In this document: one piece after another, positions 24,183 through 32,889 of the stretch
Layout of the letters: each line of letters opens with the position of its first letter
Position numbering within the stretch: the first letter of the stretch is position 1
DNA from: Bacillus sp. SG-1
GTDB taxonomy: Bacteria; Bacillota; Bacilli; Bacillales; Bacillaceae_B
Direction of reading: 5' to 3'
NCBI RefSeq assembly: GCF_000181495.1
Contig: NZ_ABCF01000026.1
Location: 1-37,491, forward strand
DNA length: 37,491 nt
Notes under the pieces: generated by a model
Seen by the model: only the letters and a program-made list of their open reading frames with translations
The model's database searches: none
What the model was told of the DNA's origin: nothing
Translations under genes and position numbers: made by a program

Positions 24183-24998
24183 ATGTGGGAATGGAAAAAT
24201 ATATATAGAGGGATGATAATGGGCGCCAGTGATGTGATTCCCGGTGTGAGCGGTGGAACGATCGCTGTCATGCTCGGAATCTATGATCGATTAATTGCAG
24301 CAATCAATGGCATTTTCAGTAAAGATTGGAAACAGCATTTGCGGTTCTTGATCCCGCTTGGAATTGGAGTCGTCACATCTATTTTATTATTGGCCAAGCT
24401 GATTGAATGGCTGTTTGAGCATTACCCTGCCCCTACGCAATTTTTATTCATGGGACTGATTATCGGAATCATCCCTTACCTGGCAAAGAAATCAGAGATG
24501 AAAGCTAAATTTCAGCCGTATCATTATGTGCTGCTGCTGATTGGTGCTGTCATCGTTGCTTCTATGGTGTTCTTTAAGTCCGAGGAAACGGCAGTGATTC
24601 AGGAAATCACGGCAGGTACCTATATGCTATTGTTCTTCTCAGGATTTATAGCAAGTGCTGCCATGATCCTTCCAGGAATCAGCGGGTCATTCATACTGTT
24701 GATCATCGGAGTCTATTCGACCGTCATCAGCAGCATTTCCAATTTCCAGCTTGATGTTATCTTTGTCGTTGGAATCGGAATCCTTCTGGGGATTATTGTC
24801 ATGAGCAGGCTGATCAAATTCTTCCTTGAGAACTATTCATCCGCCACTTATGCCCTGATCATAGGCCTTGTTATTGGGTCAATTGTCGTGATCTATCCGG
24901 GTATCCCAGAGAGTGCGGCCCTTATCGTCGTGAGTGTCATCACATTCCTGGCAGGCCTGTACTTCGCTAGAGTCTTGGGACGAATTGAATATTCATAA
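24183..24998 (+). CDS. popT: DUF368 undecaprenyl-phosphate translocase (PopT-like)
   Basis: The 271-residue polytopic protein belongs to DUF368. Two internally similar halves each carry a re-entrant-type signature: GASDVIPGVSGGTIAVMLGIYD near residues 14-35 and ASAAMILPGISGSFILLIIGVY near 158-180. About eight membrane segments are visible. Members of this family were shown to recycle undecaprenyl phosphate across the membrane, supplying lipid carrier for peptidoglycan and teichoic acid synthesis. The ATG follows AAGGAGATC. It is transcribed alone and ends in a very strong hairpin. Family assignment is firm; function follows the published family role. Confidence 0.87.
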   Translation: MWEWKNIYRGMIMGASDVIPGVSGGTIAVMLGIYDRLIAAINGIFSKDWKQHLRFLIPLGIGVVTSILLLAKLIEWLFEHYPAPTQFLFMGLIIGIIPYLAKKSEMKAKFQPYHYVLLLIGAVIVASMVFFKSEETAVIQEITAGTYMLLFFSGFIASAAMILPGISGSFILLIIGVYSTVISSISNFQLDVIFVVGIGILLGIIVMSRLIKFFLENYSSATYALIIGLVIGSIVVIYPGIPESAALIVVSVITFLAGLYFARVLGRIEYS

Positions 24999-25006
24999 AA
25001 TGGCAA

Positions 25007-25057
25007 GCAGCCCGATTTGCAAGAGTTCTACACTTGCAAATCGGGCTGCATTTTTTT
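25007..25057 (+). terminator. Strong terminator of the DUF368 gene
   Basis: GCAGCCCGATTTGCAAG (25007-25023) pairs perfectly over 17 bases with CTTGCAAATCGGGCTGC (25033-25049), followed by seven T residues. It lies between convergent genes. Confidence 0.95.
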
Positions 25058-25126
25058 GTATATTCTCTCGAATTGTAAAAACCGCTTCTTATATAGGTAA
25101 AAAATTTCTCGGGAAATATCGACATC

Positions 25127-26815
25127 CTACATTTGTTGTGGTGCCTTGATACCAAGGAGGCCTAGCCCGTCACTAAGGATATCTTTGACGGTTTTTACGA
25201 GGACAAGACGTGAAGCCAATGCGACATTTTCCTCCAAGATTCTGGTTTTTCCATAATACTTATTGAAAGCTTTGCTGACCGCAAGAATATACTTGGCCAG
25301 TACTGATGGAGAGTAGGTTTCATAAGCTTCCTGGATGATCTCAGGATATTTGTTCAAAATTTTGATCAGTTCCCAGCTCTCATGATCATCCAAGCCGGTA
25401 AAATGGTTGAGCTCTTGTGCGGCGGCATTTCTCAGGATTGATTGAGCTCTTGCGTTGGTATATTGGACATATGGTCCAGTCTCACCCTCGAAAGTAAGCA
25501 TATCCTCCAGTGAAAACTCGATATCATTCATCCGATCATTTTTAAGATCATGGAAGATGACAGCCCCGGTCCCCACCCAGCGAGCGGTTTCTTCGGCATT
25601 TTCAAGGTTGGGATTCTTCTCCTTGATATTGGCCAGGGCCATATCGATGGCTTCCTTCAATACTTCTTCCAGCAGTATGACTCTCCCTTTTCTTGTCGAC
25701 ATTTTTTTACCGCCCTGAAGGAAAAGTCCGAATGGGATGTGGACCATCTGCTCAGCCCACGGCATCCCGAGTTTTTCTAACACAGCAAACACCTGACGGA
25801 AGTGAATGGTCTGCTCCTGCCCGACGACATATAGTGCCTGTGAGAAATCATACGTCTTTTTTCTGTACAGGGCAGCTGAGATATCCCGGGTCGCATAAAG
25901 GGTTGCTCCATCCGACTTTTTGATGAGGGAAGGGGGCAGGCCTTTGTCGTCCAGCCAAACAACCTCTGCTCCATCGGATGTTTCCAAGAGGCCTTTTTCT
26001 TTGATCAGTTTTACGGCCGCTTCCATTTTATCGTTATAAAATGATTCTCCATGATAAGAATCAAAGGAGATCCCCAGGAGGTCATAGATTTCTTGGAAGG
26101 CTTTGAGGGATTCATTTTTGAACCATGTCCAAAGCTCAACCACTTCGGAATCTCCATCTTCAAGAAGCTTAAACGCTTTTCTGCCTTCATCATTGAGGGC
26201 TGGATCTGCTTCTGCTTCTTCATGAAACTTTTTATAGAGGCTGAACAGTTCAGGGATCGGGTTTGCTTTTACCTTTTCCTCATCCCCCCATTTCTTGTAG
26301 GCTGTGATTAATTTTCCAAACTGGGTGCCCCAGTCACCAATATAATTGATTTTGACCGTTTCAAAGCCGCATTTTTCAGCAAGGAGGGCGATGGAGTTTC
26401 CTATAACCGTTGAACGCAGATGCCCCATTGAGAACGGTTTGGCGATGTTGGGGGATGACATATCGATGGTGATGACTTTACCCTCCCCGAAAGAAAGTTC
26501 CCCGTAATGATCTCCTTGTGCCAGGATGTTCTTCATGATTTCTGTTCCGGTTGTTTTTCCATCGAAGAAAATATTCACATAGGGGCCGGCCGCTTCGGCT
26601 TTCAACAAGTAAGAATGGCTAAGTGAAGCGGCTAACTCACTTGCAATGACAGTTGGTGCCTGTTTTTTCTTTTTGGCCAATTGAAAGCAGGGAAATGAAA
26701 GGTCTCCTTGATGAGTGAATTTTGGCGTTTCAATAACCTCCAGGATTTCTTCTTTGGTCATGTCTCCGCTCAAATATTCTTCTAGCAGATTTGCATAAAA
26801 ATCGTATAAATTCAT
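25127..26815 (-). CDS. argS: Arginyl-tRNA synthetase
   Basis: The 562-residue class I synthetase charges tRNA-Arg. The HIGH-equivalent motif is in PNIAKPFSMGHLRST (GHLRST at residues 131-136) and the KMSKS equivalent is KKMSTRKG. The C-terminal domain has the usual anticodon-binding ending (YYGKTRILEENVALASRLVLVKTVKDILSDGL...). I start at the ATG at 26815, where MNLYDFY follows GGAGGTGGAAACC; the extra 38 codons upstream run into the T-box terminator. Control is by the Arg T-box just upstream. B. subtilis ArgS (about 556 residues) is not T-box controlled as far as I recall, so this may be the ArgS2 type. Confidence 0.95.
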   Translation of the reverse strand: MNLYDFYANLLEEYLSGDMTKEEILEVIETPKFTHQGDLSFPCFQLAKKKKQAPTVIASELAASLSHSYLLKAEAAGPYVNIFFDGKTTGTEIMKNILAQGDHYGELSFGEGKVITIDMSSPNIAKPFSMGHLRSTVIGNSIALLAEKCGFETVKINYIGDWGTQFGKLITAYKKWGDEEKVKANPIPELFSLYKKFHEEAEADPALNDEGRKAFKLLEDGDSEVVELWTWFKNESLKAFQEIYDLLGISFDSYHGESFYNDKMEAAVKLIKEKGLLETSDGAEVVWLDDKGLPPSLIKKSDGATLYATRDISAALYRKKTYDFSQALYVVGQEQTIHFRQVFAVLEKLGMPWAEQMVHIPFGLFLQGGKKMSTRKGRVILLEEVLKEAIDMALANIKEKNPNLENAEETARWVGTGAVIFHDLKNDRMNDIEFSLEDMLTFEGETGPYVQYTNARAQSILRNAAAQELNHFTGLDDHESWELIKILNKYPEIIQEAYETYSPSVLAKYILAVSKAFNKYYGKTRILEENVALASRLVLVKTVKDILSDGLGLLGIKAPQQM

Positions 26816-26865
26816 GGTTTCCACCTCCGTAAAAATTAAGTGTTCTATGACAAAAAGCAGTTTGA

Positions 26866-27092
26866 GGATACAAAAAAACCCGCCTCTAAATAGAGACGGG
26901 TTTCCCGCGGTACCACTCTTCTTCCCCAAACAGGGCAGCTCATCAGATAACGGGATGTACCCGGCATATCCTACTGAACAGCTTCAGATATGCTTCTCCA
27001 AAGTGCGCTTCATTTCAAGGGGAACACCGGGCTCGCACCATCCCCGGTTCTCTGAAGTTCTGACCTTGAAACTACTCTCTTTGTCATCGAAC
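26866..27092 (-). promoter_or_regulatory. T-box leader of argS (Arg CGC specifier)
   Basis: Read on the minus strand, an AGAGAGTAG start and a CAGAGAACCGG...CCGGT hairpin form stem I. The likely specifier CGC (Arg) lies at plus-strand 27005-27007, one base after a GAA-type context as in the tyrS leader. The T-box GTGGTACCGCGGG covers about 26903-26916. The terminator ACCCGTCTC/GAGGCGGGT with its T-run lies at about 26868-26902. A minus-strand TATAAT at 27111-27116 is a candidate -10 box. Uncharged tRNA-Arg would allow read-through into argS. Confidence 0.92.
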
Positions 27093-27156
27093 TAATTATT
27101 GTTAGAGAGTATTATACACACTTCCCTTGCGAAAGGAAACTATTCCATTGGGAATT

Positions 27157-28341
27157 TTATGAATCATCTGAAGAGAACATGTAATTTTTATGGTAAAACC
27201 TCATGCTGAACACAAGTCCCAGTGCAAGCATATTCCCCATTAAGGCACTTCCTCCATAGCTGATGAAGGGAAGGGGAATACCGGTGATCGGCAGAAGCTG
27301 AATGGTCATGCCGATATTTTGGAAGACGTGAAAGGTAATCATGCTGATAACCCCCGCGCAAACATAGGCACTGAAAGGTTCTTTAATATCAAGGGCAGTC
27401 TTCGTCAAATGATAGATAAGCAGGAAGAACAAACTGATCACAACACTGGCACCGATGAATCCGAATTCTTCTCCGATGACACTGAAAATGAAATCAGTAT
27501 GGTTTTCAGGGATGTATACCTGTTTATCCTGATAACCTTTACCGAATACTTGCCCCGATCCGATGGCTTTCAAGGAATTGACCAAGTGGTAACCTTCTTG
27601 CTTTTGATAGTTATAAGGATCGAGCCATGAATAGATACGACCGAACTGATAAGGCTGGACGTTTAAATATTTCTCCAATACCTGAGGTGCCCAAATCACC
27701 AATGCCAGAATGGAGGCACCGATCGCAGCGACACTCGTAAAGATTGGGACAATGACTTTCCAGCTGATGCCGGAAACAAGGATCAGGCCGCTGACGATGG
27801 CGATGATCACGAGCGAGGTTCCCAAGTCAGGCTGCTGCATGATCAACCCGAGAGGAATCATGGCAGCCACCCCGATTTTCATGAGTAAAATGAAATCGGT
27901 CTTTAATGTTTTCTTAGGGTTGTTTTCATGGTGACTGCTGATCACCCTTGCAATTGCAAGGATCAAAAAAGTCTTCATGAATTCGGATGGCTGAACTGAA
28001 CCGATTCCGGGAAGTTCAAACCAGCTTTTCGCTCCGTTAATTCGAGGCGCGATGCTGGCTGGAGCAACGACTAAGAAGGCAAGCAGGAATATCCCAATTC
28101 CATAGGCATACCAGGCGAGCCTCCTGTATTGCTCAGGGTCAAAGAGAAGGGCAAACCCGATAATGATAAAGCCGACGACATACCAAAACGCCTGCCTCAG
28201 TACAAAGTTATACCCGGCGTACTGCCCGGATGTCTGGGCACTGCTGATGGCAATGACACTGACCATGAAAAAGAGAAACAATAAAAATATTAATCCCCAA
28301 TCGAATTTATCTGAAAAACGCTGGCGAGTTTCCATTTGCAT
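27157..28341 (-). CDS. rodA: RodA/FtsW/SpoVE-family peptidoglycan glycosyltransferase, RodA-like
   Basis: The 394-residue SEDS protein has about ten membrane helices. Family hallmarks are visible: QPSEFMK, the WLDPYNYQ loop, PENHTDFIFSVIGEE (whose Asp is the catalytic residue in the family) and TGIPLPFISYGGSAL. SEDS proteins polymerise lipid II with a partner class B PBP. Length and motifs favour RodA, the elongation enzyme of the rod complex, over FtsW or SpoVE, but the three are hard to separate by eye. No penicillin-binding protein gene is adjacent. The ribosome site (AATAGGTGA) is modest. Confidence 0.9.
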   Translation of the reverse strand: MQMETRQRFSDKFDWGLIFLLFLFFMVSVIAISSAQTSGQYAGYNFVLRQAFWYVVGFIIIGFALLFDPEQYRRLAWYAYGIGIFLLAFLVVAPASIAPRINGAKSWFELPGIGSVQPSEFMKTFLILAIARVISSHHENNPKKTLKTDFILLMKIGVAAMIPLGLIMQQPDLGTSLVIIAIVSGLILVSGISWKVIVPIFTSVAAIGASILALVIWAPQVLEKYLNVQPYQFGRIYSWLDPYNYQKQEGYHLVNSLKAIGSGQVFGKGYQDKQVYIPENHTDFIFSVIGEEFGFIGASVVISLFFLLIYHLTKTALDIKEPFSAYVCAGVISMITFHVFQNIGMTIQLLPITGIPLPFISYGGSALMGNMLALGLVFSMRFYHKNYMFSSDDS

Positions 28342-28548
28342 TCACCTATTCTAATTGAATTCTATAGTACAGTTTAATGGAAGTCCGAGAAATATGAAAA
28401 TGTTTTTATTAGTAAATTTTTGGGCGGAGGCAACTCGTTGCTCTATATTTAACAGGCTGCAAACACTTTAAGTCTTCCTATAGGTTGCACCGCAGAAGAA
28501 ACCTATTAGCAGGGCAACGATTTAATTACGGCTTAGATGATTTTATAA
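28342..28548. other. Intergenic left of the hairpin array
   Basis: No frame or recognisable element. This is part of a 660-base gap between rodA and the CNNM gene, both on the minus strand. Confidence 0.45.
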
Positions 28549-28790
28549 GTGCAAAAGTGAACTTACTTAATTGATATGTGAGTTGGGAGTTAAGTGAAAA
28601 TCACATACAAAAGAGCGAGTGATTGGTATGCGAGTTGAGTTTAAACCCGAAATCACATACAAAAGAGCAAGCAATTGGTGTGTAAGTTGGGTTCAAACCC
28701 AGAACCACCTACAAAAGAGCAAGCAATTGGCAGGTAAGTCTTTAAAAATCCAATCTCACCTACAAAAAAGTCCCAAAATGGCAGGCCGCG
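28549..28790. repeat. Tandem hairpin array, period about 52 bp, four units
   Basis: Units start at 28601, 28653, 28705 and 28756, giving periods of 52, 52 and 51 bases; a more degenerate unit precedes at about 28549. Each has the conserved block TACAAAAGAGCAAGCAATTGG (or variants) followed by about 32 variable bases. The variable part tends to fold: TATGTGA/TCACATA, GTATG/CATAC, GGGTT/AACCC and AGGTAAG/CTCACCT. The frames across it (28619-28876) have repeat-like translations and are unlikely to be genes. Confidence 0.82.
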
Positions 28791-28979
28791 CAGAAGAACA
28801 GCAGCATAAACAGCTGTTTATACAAAACATAAGGAACTATGTAATGCTTCAAAACCTGTCCAAATACCACTCTTAACTCTATCAAAGAAAATATTGTTGA
28901 ACAATGATGATTTAGAGGGGTTTTTGTCTCCATCTTTCCTATTACCCTAAAATGACATATTAATGCTTCCTGGGCAAAC

Positions 28980-29011
28980 AATGAGGACTGCCGGCAATTC
29001 CGGTCAGTCCT
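28980..29011 (-). terminator. Hairpin at the end of the CNNM gene
   Basis: ATGAGGACTGCCGG and CCGGTCAGTCCTC pair over about 12 bases, overlapping the gene's last codons. The T-tract is poor, so this is only a probable terminator. Confidence 0.55.
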
Positions 29012-30305
29012 CCTCGATTTTCTTCACTTCGACATAAAAGATATGGTGGCCTTCCATTTCTTTGGCGGTGATTTTATATCCGCCTTCAAACAGGGAGTCT
29101 CCTTGTTTAAGGTCATATTTTTGGGTGAGCATCCAGCCCCCGATGGTATCGACTTCTTCGTCCGAAAGCTCAGTCCCGAGGAGCTCGTTAAATTCATTGA
29201 TCAGCAGTTTTGCGTCAAAGATAAAATGAGTCTCGCCTACTTTTTGTACATACGGACGTTCATCGATATCGAATTCATCTTGGATTTCCCCGACGATTTC
29301 TTCAATTATGTCCTCAGCAGTTATCAGACCGGCCGTCCCTCCGTATTCATCAATAAGGATCGCCATGTGTGAGCGCTCCTTTTGCATTTTCAATAGAAGG
29401 TTTTGAAGAGGAATCGTTTCAATGACCCGGATGATTGGTTTGATATAGTTGGGCACCGGCTGATCCTGCGGGCAGTCACTGCTCAGGCAGTCGGTGAGGA
29501 TTTCCTTGATATTGATGACCCCAAGAATATTATCCTTATCGCCTTCGGTAACAGGGTAGCGTGTATATCCTTCTTCTTTTACCGTCTTCACGATCTCCTT
29601 CAATGGGGTATCCTTTTCAAGGGAGATAATCTCCATCCTTGGCACCATCACTTCTTTAGCGATTCGGTTATCAAATTCAAAGATCTTGTTAACATATTCA
29701 AGCTCAGATTTATTGATCTCGCCGCTTTGATAGCTCTCGGATAAAATGATCCTCAGTTCTTCTTCTGAATGCGCCACTTCATGTTCCGAAGCGTCCCCAA
29801 GGCCGAACATCCTTGTGATGAAACGGGCCGAACCATTCAATGTGAAGATGAAAGGGTACATGATTTTATAAAACCAAATTAATGGCTTTGCGGTCAGAAG
29901 GGTGAGTTGTTCGGCTCTTTGAATGGCCCAGGTTTTAGGGGCAAGTTCACCGATGACAACATGCAAGAATGTAATCACGCCGAATGCAATGACAAAGGCG
30001 ATCACATGTGAGACCGATTCCGGAATGGCGAAGCTTTCGAATACAGGATTCAGCAGCACGACGATCGTTGGTTCACCCAACCAGCCCAATCCAAGGGCAG
30101 TGATGGTGATGCCGAGCTGACAGGCTGACAAGTAGCCGTCGAGATTGGAAATGATCTTTTGGGCGGCTTTTGCTTTAGGATTCCCTTCCGAGACAAGCTG
30201 ATCGATTCGGCTCGATCTCACTTTGACAATCGCGAACTCGGAAGCGACGAAAAAAGCGGTCAAGCCAATCAGGACGGCTACGAGAAATAGATTTAATACA
30301 ATCAT
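29004..30305 (-). CDS. CNNM/CorC-type transporter with CBS domains (HlyC/CorC family)
   Basis: The 433-residue protein has the CNNM (DUF21) membrane domain (about residues 1-195, four helices), a CBS pair (about 210-335) and a CorC/HlyC C-terminal domain (about 350-430). The segments [38 protein letters not shown] and [22 protein letters not shown] are characteristic. Members export Mg2+ or modulate divalent-cation transport; B. subtilis MpfA (YhdP) is a Mg2+ exporter. It lies 137 bases downstream of mgtE in the same direction, which fits a cation-homeostasis block. The start lacks a close ribosome site: AAGGGGG is about 14 bases away and inside a hairpin. Confidence 0.9.
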   Translation of the reverse strand: MIVLNLFLVAVLIGLTAFFVASEFAIVKVRSSRIDQLVSEGNPKAKAAQKIISNLDGYLSACQLGITITALGLGWLGEPTIVVLLNPVFESFAIPESVSHVIAFVIAFGVITFLHVVIGELAPKTWAIQRAEQLTLLTAKPLIWFYKIMYPFIFTLNGSARFITRMFGLGDASEHEVAHSEEELRIILSESYQSGEINKSELEYVNKIFEFDNRIAKEVMVPRMEIISLEKDTPLKEIVKTVKEEGYTRYPVTEGDKDNILGVINIKEILTDCLSSDCPQDQPVPNYIKPIIRVIETIPLQNLLLKMQKERSHMAILIDEYGGTAGLITAEDIIEEIVGEIQDEFDIDERPYVQKVGETHFIFDAKLLINEFNELLGTELSDEEVDTIGGWMLTQKYDLKQGDSLFEGGYKITAKEMEGHHIFYVEVKKIEED

Positions 30306-30441
30306 AAAATAAGGGCTTCCCCCTTAAAACGTTAAGAGGATATTGCCTCTGCACCTCCTCCGAATAAAAACTCTCACTTTTACATTCCCCCAATTACCGG
30401 TAATTAGTCTTATATGGCGGAATTATTCGGGAAGGCTCTCC
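30306..30441 (-). promoter_or_regulatory. Structured leader upstream of the CNNM gene
   Basis: On the minus strand the gap contains a perfect 14-base palindrome AATTACCGGTAATT (plus 30392-30405), a GGAGGAGGTG purine run, then GAGG-caatat-CCTC and TAAGGG-ggaag-CCCTTA hairpins, the last about four bases before the start codon. The final hairpin encloses the best ribosome-site candidate. This could be an operator plus a translational control element; no known riboswitch class is recognisable. Confidence 0.4.
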
Positions 30442-31800
30442 CTACATTAAAGACCGGATGAAAAACGAGGCCAATCCGAAGTATATGAGCAGCGATAAAA
30501 TGTCATTGATGGTGGTGATCAGCGGGCCTGATGCAACAGCAGGATCAACCTTCAGTTTATATAAAATCAAGGGAATTACGGTTCCGGCCATGGTTCCGAT
30601 AATCAGTGTAAGCAGGAGGGATGTCCCAACTACAAAACTGAGTATATAGCTGCCCTGCCAAACGTAGGCAATGGCGGCAATCAAGAATGCGCAGGTAATC
30701 CCAATTATGAGTGCGACTCCGAACTCCCTTCCGATCAACCGCATGACGGTCTTCATATCGATGTCGCGGGAAGCCAGTCCACGGACTACGACAGCCAAAG
30801 ACTGTGTGCCTGTATTCCCGGTCATTCCGGCAATCATAGGCATGAAAAAAGCCAGAGCCACGGCTTTTGATAATGTCTCTTCAAATGTAGAAATGATGCT
30901 GCCTGATACCAGTCCGATAAACAGCAGCAAGATTAGCCATGGCAGCCTTCTGTAAGCAGCAATATGGGATTTTGTATCAAAATCGATGGCTTTACCGGAT
31001 GCGGACAGTTTTTCGATATCTTCATTGGCTTCCTGAATGACAACGTCGATAATATCATCGAACGTGATGATCCCTTTCAGTACACCATCATCGTCAATGA
31101 CAGGGATAGCGAGGAAATCATAACGTTCAATCAGTCTGGCCGCTTCCTCCTGATCTGTCTCCAAACCGATCGAGATGACCCTCGTATACATGATGTCTCT
31201 GATCATATTTTCCGTATCAGCAAGAAGGAGGTCACGATAGGAGACGACACCGACGAGCTTCCGGTTTTCGTCCACCACGTACAAGTAGTTGATGGTTTCG
31301 GCAAATTCCGCAAAAGTTTTCAGTTTGTCAACTGCTTCCCGTACGGAATAATAATGCCTGATCCAGACAAAGCGGTTGGTCATCAAGCGACCGGCTGTTT
31401 CAGGCGGGTAATTCATCATGTCCTGGACAATCGATGATTCTTCTTTTGTCATCCCGGACAGGAAATTTTGGATCCGCTCTGGAGACATATTGTCGAGCAA
31501 TGAAGCGATATCGTCATTGTCCATATCATCAAGGACTTTGCCGGAACGTTCTTTTCCAACCTTTTGAAGGGCAGAAATCTGTTCATCTGGAGAGAGTTCC
31601 TGAATCATATCCGCCAGAACGGGTATGGTTAATTGGAGGAGAAAACGGGATTGGTGTTTATCCGGCAGGGCTGTATAAATCAAAGCCATGTCATATGGCT
31701 GTAATTCTTCCATGATATCCTGGAATTCTTTTTTCTTTCCTTCTTTGAGTGCTTTGATTGTAAGCAGGGTCAATTGGTCTTGGGGCAGTGCTTTATACAT
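30442..31800 (-). CDS. mgtE: Magnesium transporter MgtE
   Basis: The 452-residue protein has an N-terminal helical domain (about 1-130, with the SPDEQISALQ/DMDNDDIASLL superhelix), two CBS domains (about 135-255), a plug helix and five membrane helices (about 285-452). The pore-region motif FMPMIAGMTGNTGTQSLAVVVRG is present. MgtE is a Mg2+ channel closed by cytosolic Mg2+ binding between the N and CBS domains. I start at the ATG at 31800, where AAAGGAGG is seven bases upstream; the longer frame to 31893 has no such site. Only 113 bases separate it from the divergent gene, and no M-box riboswitch is visible. Confidence 0.95.
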   Translation of the reverse strand: MYKALPQDQLTLLTIKALKEGKKKEFQDIMEELQPYDMALIYTALPDKHQSRFLLQLTIPVLADMIQELSPDEQISALQKVGKERSGKVLDDMDNDDIASLLDNMSPERIQNFLSGMTKEESSIVQDMMNYPPETAGRLMTNRFVWIRHYYSVREAVDKLKTFAEFAETINYLYVVDENRKLVGVVSYRDLLLADTENMIRDIMYTRVISIGLETDQEEAARLIERYDFLAIPVIDDDGVLKGIITFDDIIDVVIQEANEDIEKLSASGKAIDFDTKSHIAAYRRLPWLILLLFIGLVSGSIISTFEETLSKAVALAFFMPMIAGMTGNTGTQSLAVVVRGLASRDIDMKTVMRLIGREFGVALIIGITCAFLIAAIAYVWQGSYILSFVVGTSLLLTLIIGTMAGTVIPLILYKLKVDPAVASGPLITTINDILSLLIYFGLASFFIRSLM

Positions 31801-31913
31801 GCTCCGGCCTCCTTTGGTGGAGAGTTCATCTTCTATTATCATCACACACAGCATTAATAAAATGTAATGATAATAAAATATTATTTTCGTCAAAATTTGA
31901 TAAAATTAACGTT

Positions 31914-32732
31914 ATGAACTCGGATTCCAGAATAAGGGATGTGGTACACCTGAAACAGAACGGCAATTTCAAAGACGTCATCTATGTACATCAAAATGAA
32001 ACGTTGAAATATGTGATGTCTTACGGGTTGGAGTTCCGTGATTTTTCACAAAACCTGCCGCAGCCTCTCAATCATTTGTTGTTGATCAAGCACCAGTTCG
32101 ATCACGGCTCCTTCAATATGAATACAATGATGGAGTATACAAATAAGAAAGAGGTCAGCAAGTTAGCGGGAGATGATATATACAGTTACGGAGATTTTTG
32201 CTGGATTGATTTTGAAGAAGTGGACGGTCTCGATCAGTTAAGTGGACAGGAACTGGCTGAAATTCTGTATATGGGACATACAAAGCAAAGCTTGGATTCT
32301 CCTTTCTACTCCAAATTGAACAATCGTTTCGTCTATCTTGCCCATGACGACGGTTGGTTCAATAAAACGTATTATCGCTATACAGATGATTTTTACAGTA
32401 TGCTGGGGAGCGCGATTTCCGCAAAGCTCCTGAATCAAAAAGGCGACAAGTCTCTGAAGCGCCTGCTGCCGGGCCAAAAGGTCACCAATCTGCCGCCGAT
32501 CCCAAAAGAAGTCATGTATTCATTGAAGGAAAAGATCAAAGAGGGCGCGGCCATCTCTATCGAAAAAACGGTAAAAGGCAGAGGGACTATCAAGGTTCCG
32601 GTCTGGGTGATGGGCGACTACATGAACATGGACACGATGTACGATGACTACAGAGTTCGTTCAGCCAATCAGCCATACGGATACCTCGTCTTTGACCGAA
32701 AAACGAAAGAGTGGGGACTCTACATCAACTAA
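31914..32732 (+). CDS. Hypothetical cytosolic protein, divergent from mgtE
   Basis: The 272-residue product is soluble, without signal or membrane segments. It is rich in aromatic and charged residues (YVHQNETLKYVMSYGLEFRDF, HDDGWFNKTYYRYTDDFYS, DTMYDDYRVRSANQPYGYLVFD). No enzyme motif is recognised. The first in-frame ATG with protein-like sequence is at 31914; an earlier start at 31788 would overlap mgtE's own start region and is disfavoured. There is no good ribosome site at 31914, so the exact start is uncertain. The gene has its own strong terminator and shares a 113-base divergent promoter region with mgtE. Confidence 0.78.
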   Translation: MNSDSRIRDVVHLKQNGNFKDVIYVHQNETLKYVMSYGLEFRDFSQNLPQPLNHLLLIKHQFDHGSFNMNTMMEYTNKKEVSKLAGDDIYSYGDFCWIDFEEVDGLDQLSGQELAEILYMGHTKQSLDSPFYSKLNNRFVYLAHDDGWFNKTYYRYTDDFYSMLGSAISAKLLNQKGDKSLKRLLPGQKVTNLPPIPKEVMYSLKEKIKEGAAISIEKTVKGRGTIKVPVWVMGDYMNMDTMYDDYRVRSANQPYGYLVFDRKTKEWGLYIN

Positions 32733-32774
32733 AAGAACCAGATCAGGCACTCAGGCTTGATCTGGTTCTTTTTT
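32731..32774 (+). terminator. Terminator of the hypothetical gene
   Basis: AAGAACCAGATCA and TGATCTGGTTCTT pair over 13 bases and are followed by TTTT. Confidence 0.93.
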
Positions 32775-32783
32775 GAAGTTATG

Positions 32784-32846
32784 GACTTTAGTCCTTTAAA
32801 GCACGAAGAGGGACAGTCCCTCTTCGCGCTTTAAAGGACTAAAGTC
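32784..32846. repeat. 63-nt near-perfect palindrome with shared 19-nt core
   Basis: Two 31-base arms pair at 30 positions around a single A at 32815; the one mismatch is A opposite C. The core AAGAGGGACAGTCCCTCTT is the same as at 13234-13278, while the outer arms (GACTTTAGTCCTTTAAAGCACG) are different and longer. It lies between the terminators of convergent genes. Confidence 0.92.
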
Positions 32847-32852
32847 GCTCAA

Positions 32853-32889
32853 ACAAAAAAACAGGACGAGTAAAGAGGCTCATCCTGTT
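32853..32889 (-). terminator. Terminator of the minus-strand GNAT gene
   Basis: On the minus strand, AACAGGATGAG and CTCGTCCTGTT pair and are followed by seven T residues. Confidence 0.88.

Noticed and set aside
28601..28790. CRISPR-like array (about 20-nt conserved block, about 32-nt variable block)
   Set aside because: The conserved blocks differ between units, the variable blocks are related to one another and self-complementary, only four units exist, and no cas gene is in the window.
28619..28876. 85-codon plus-strand frame
   Set aside because: It translates the tandem hairpin array; its apparent repeated peptide reflects the DNA repeat.
31801..31913. M-box riboswitch in front of mgtE
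   Set aside because: The gap to the divergent gene is about 113 bases, shorter than the class, and none of its conserved segments is visible.
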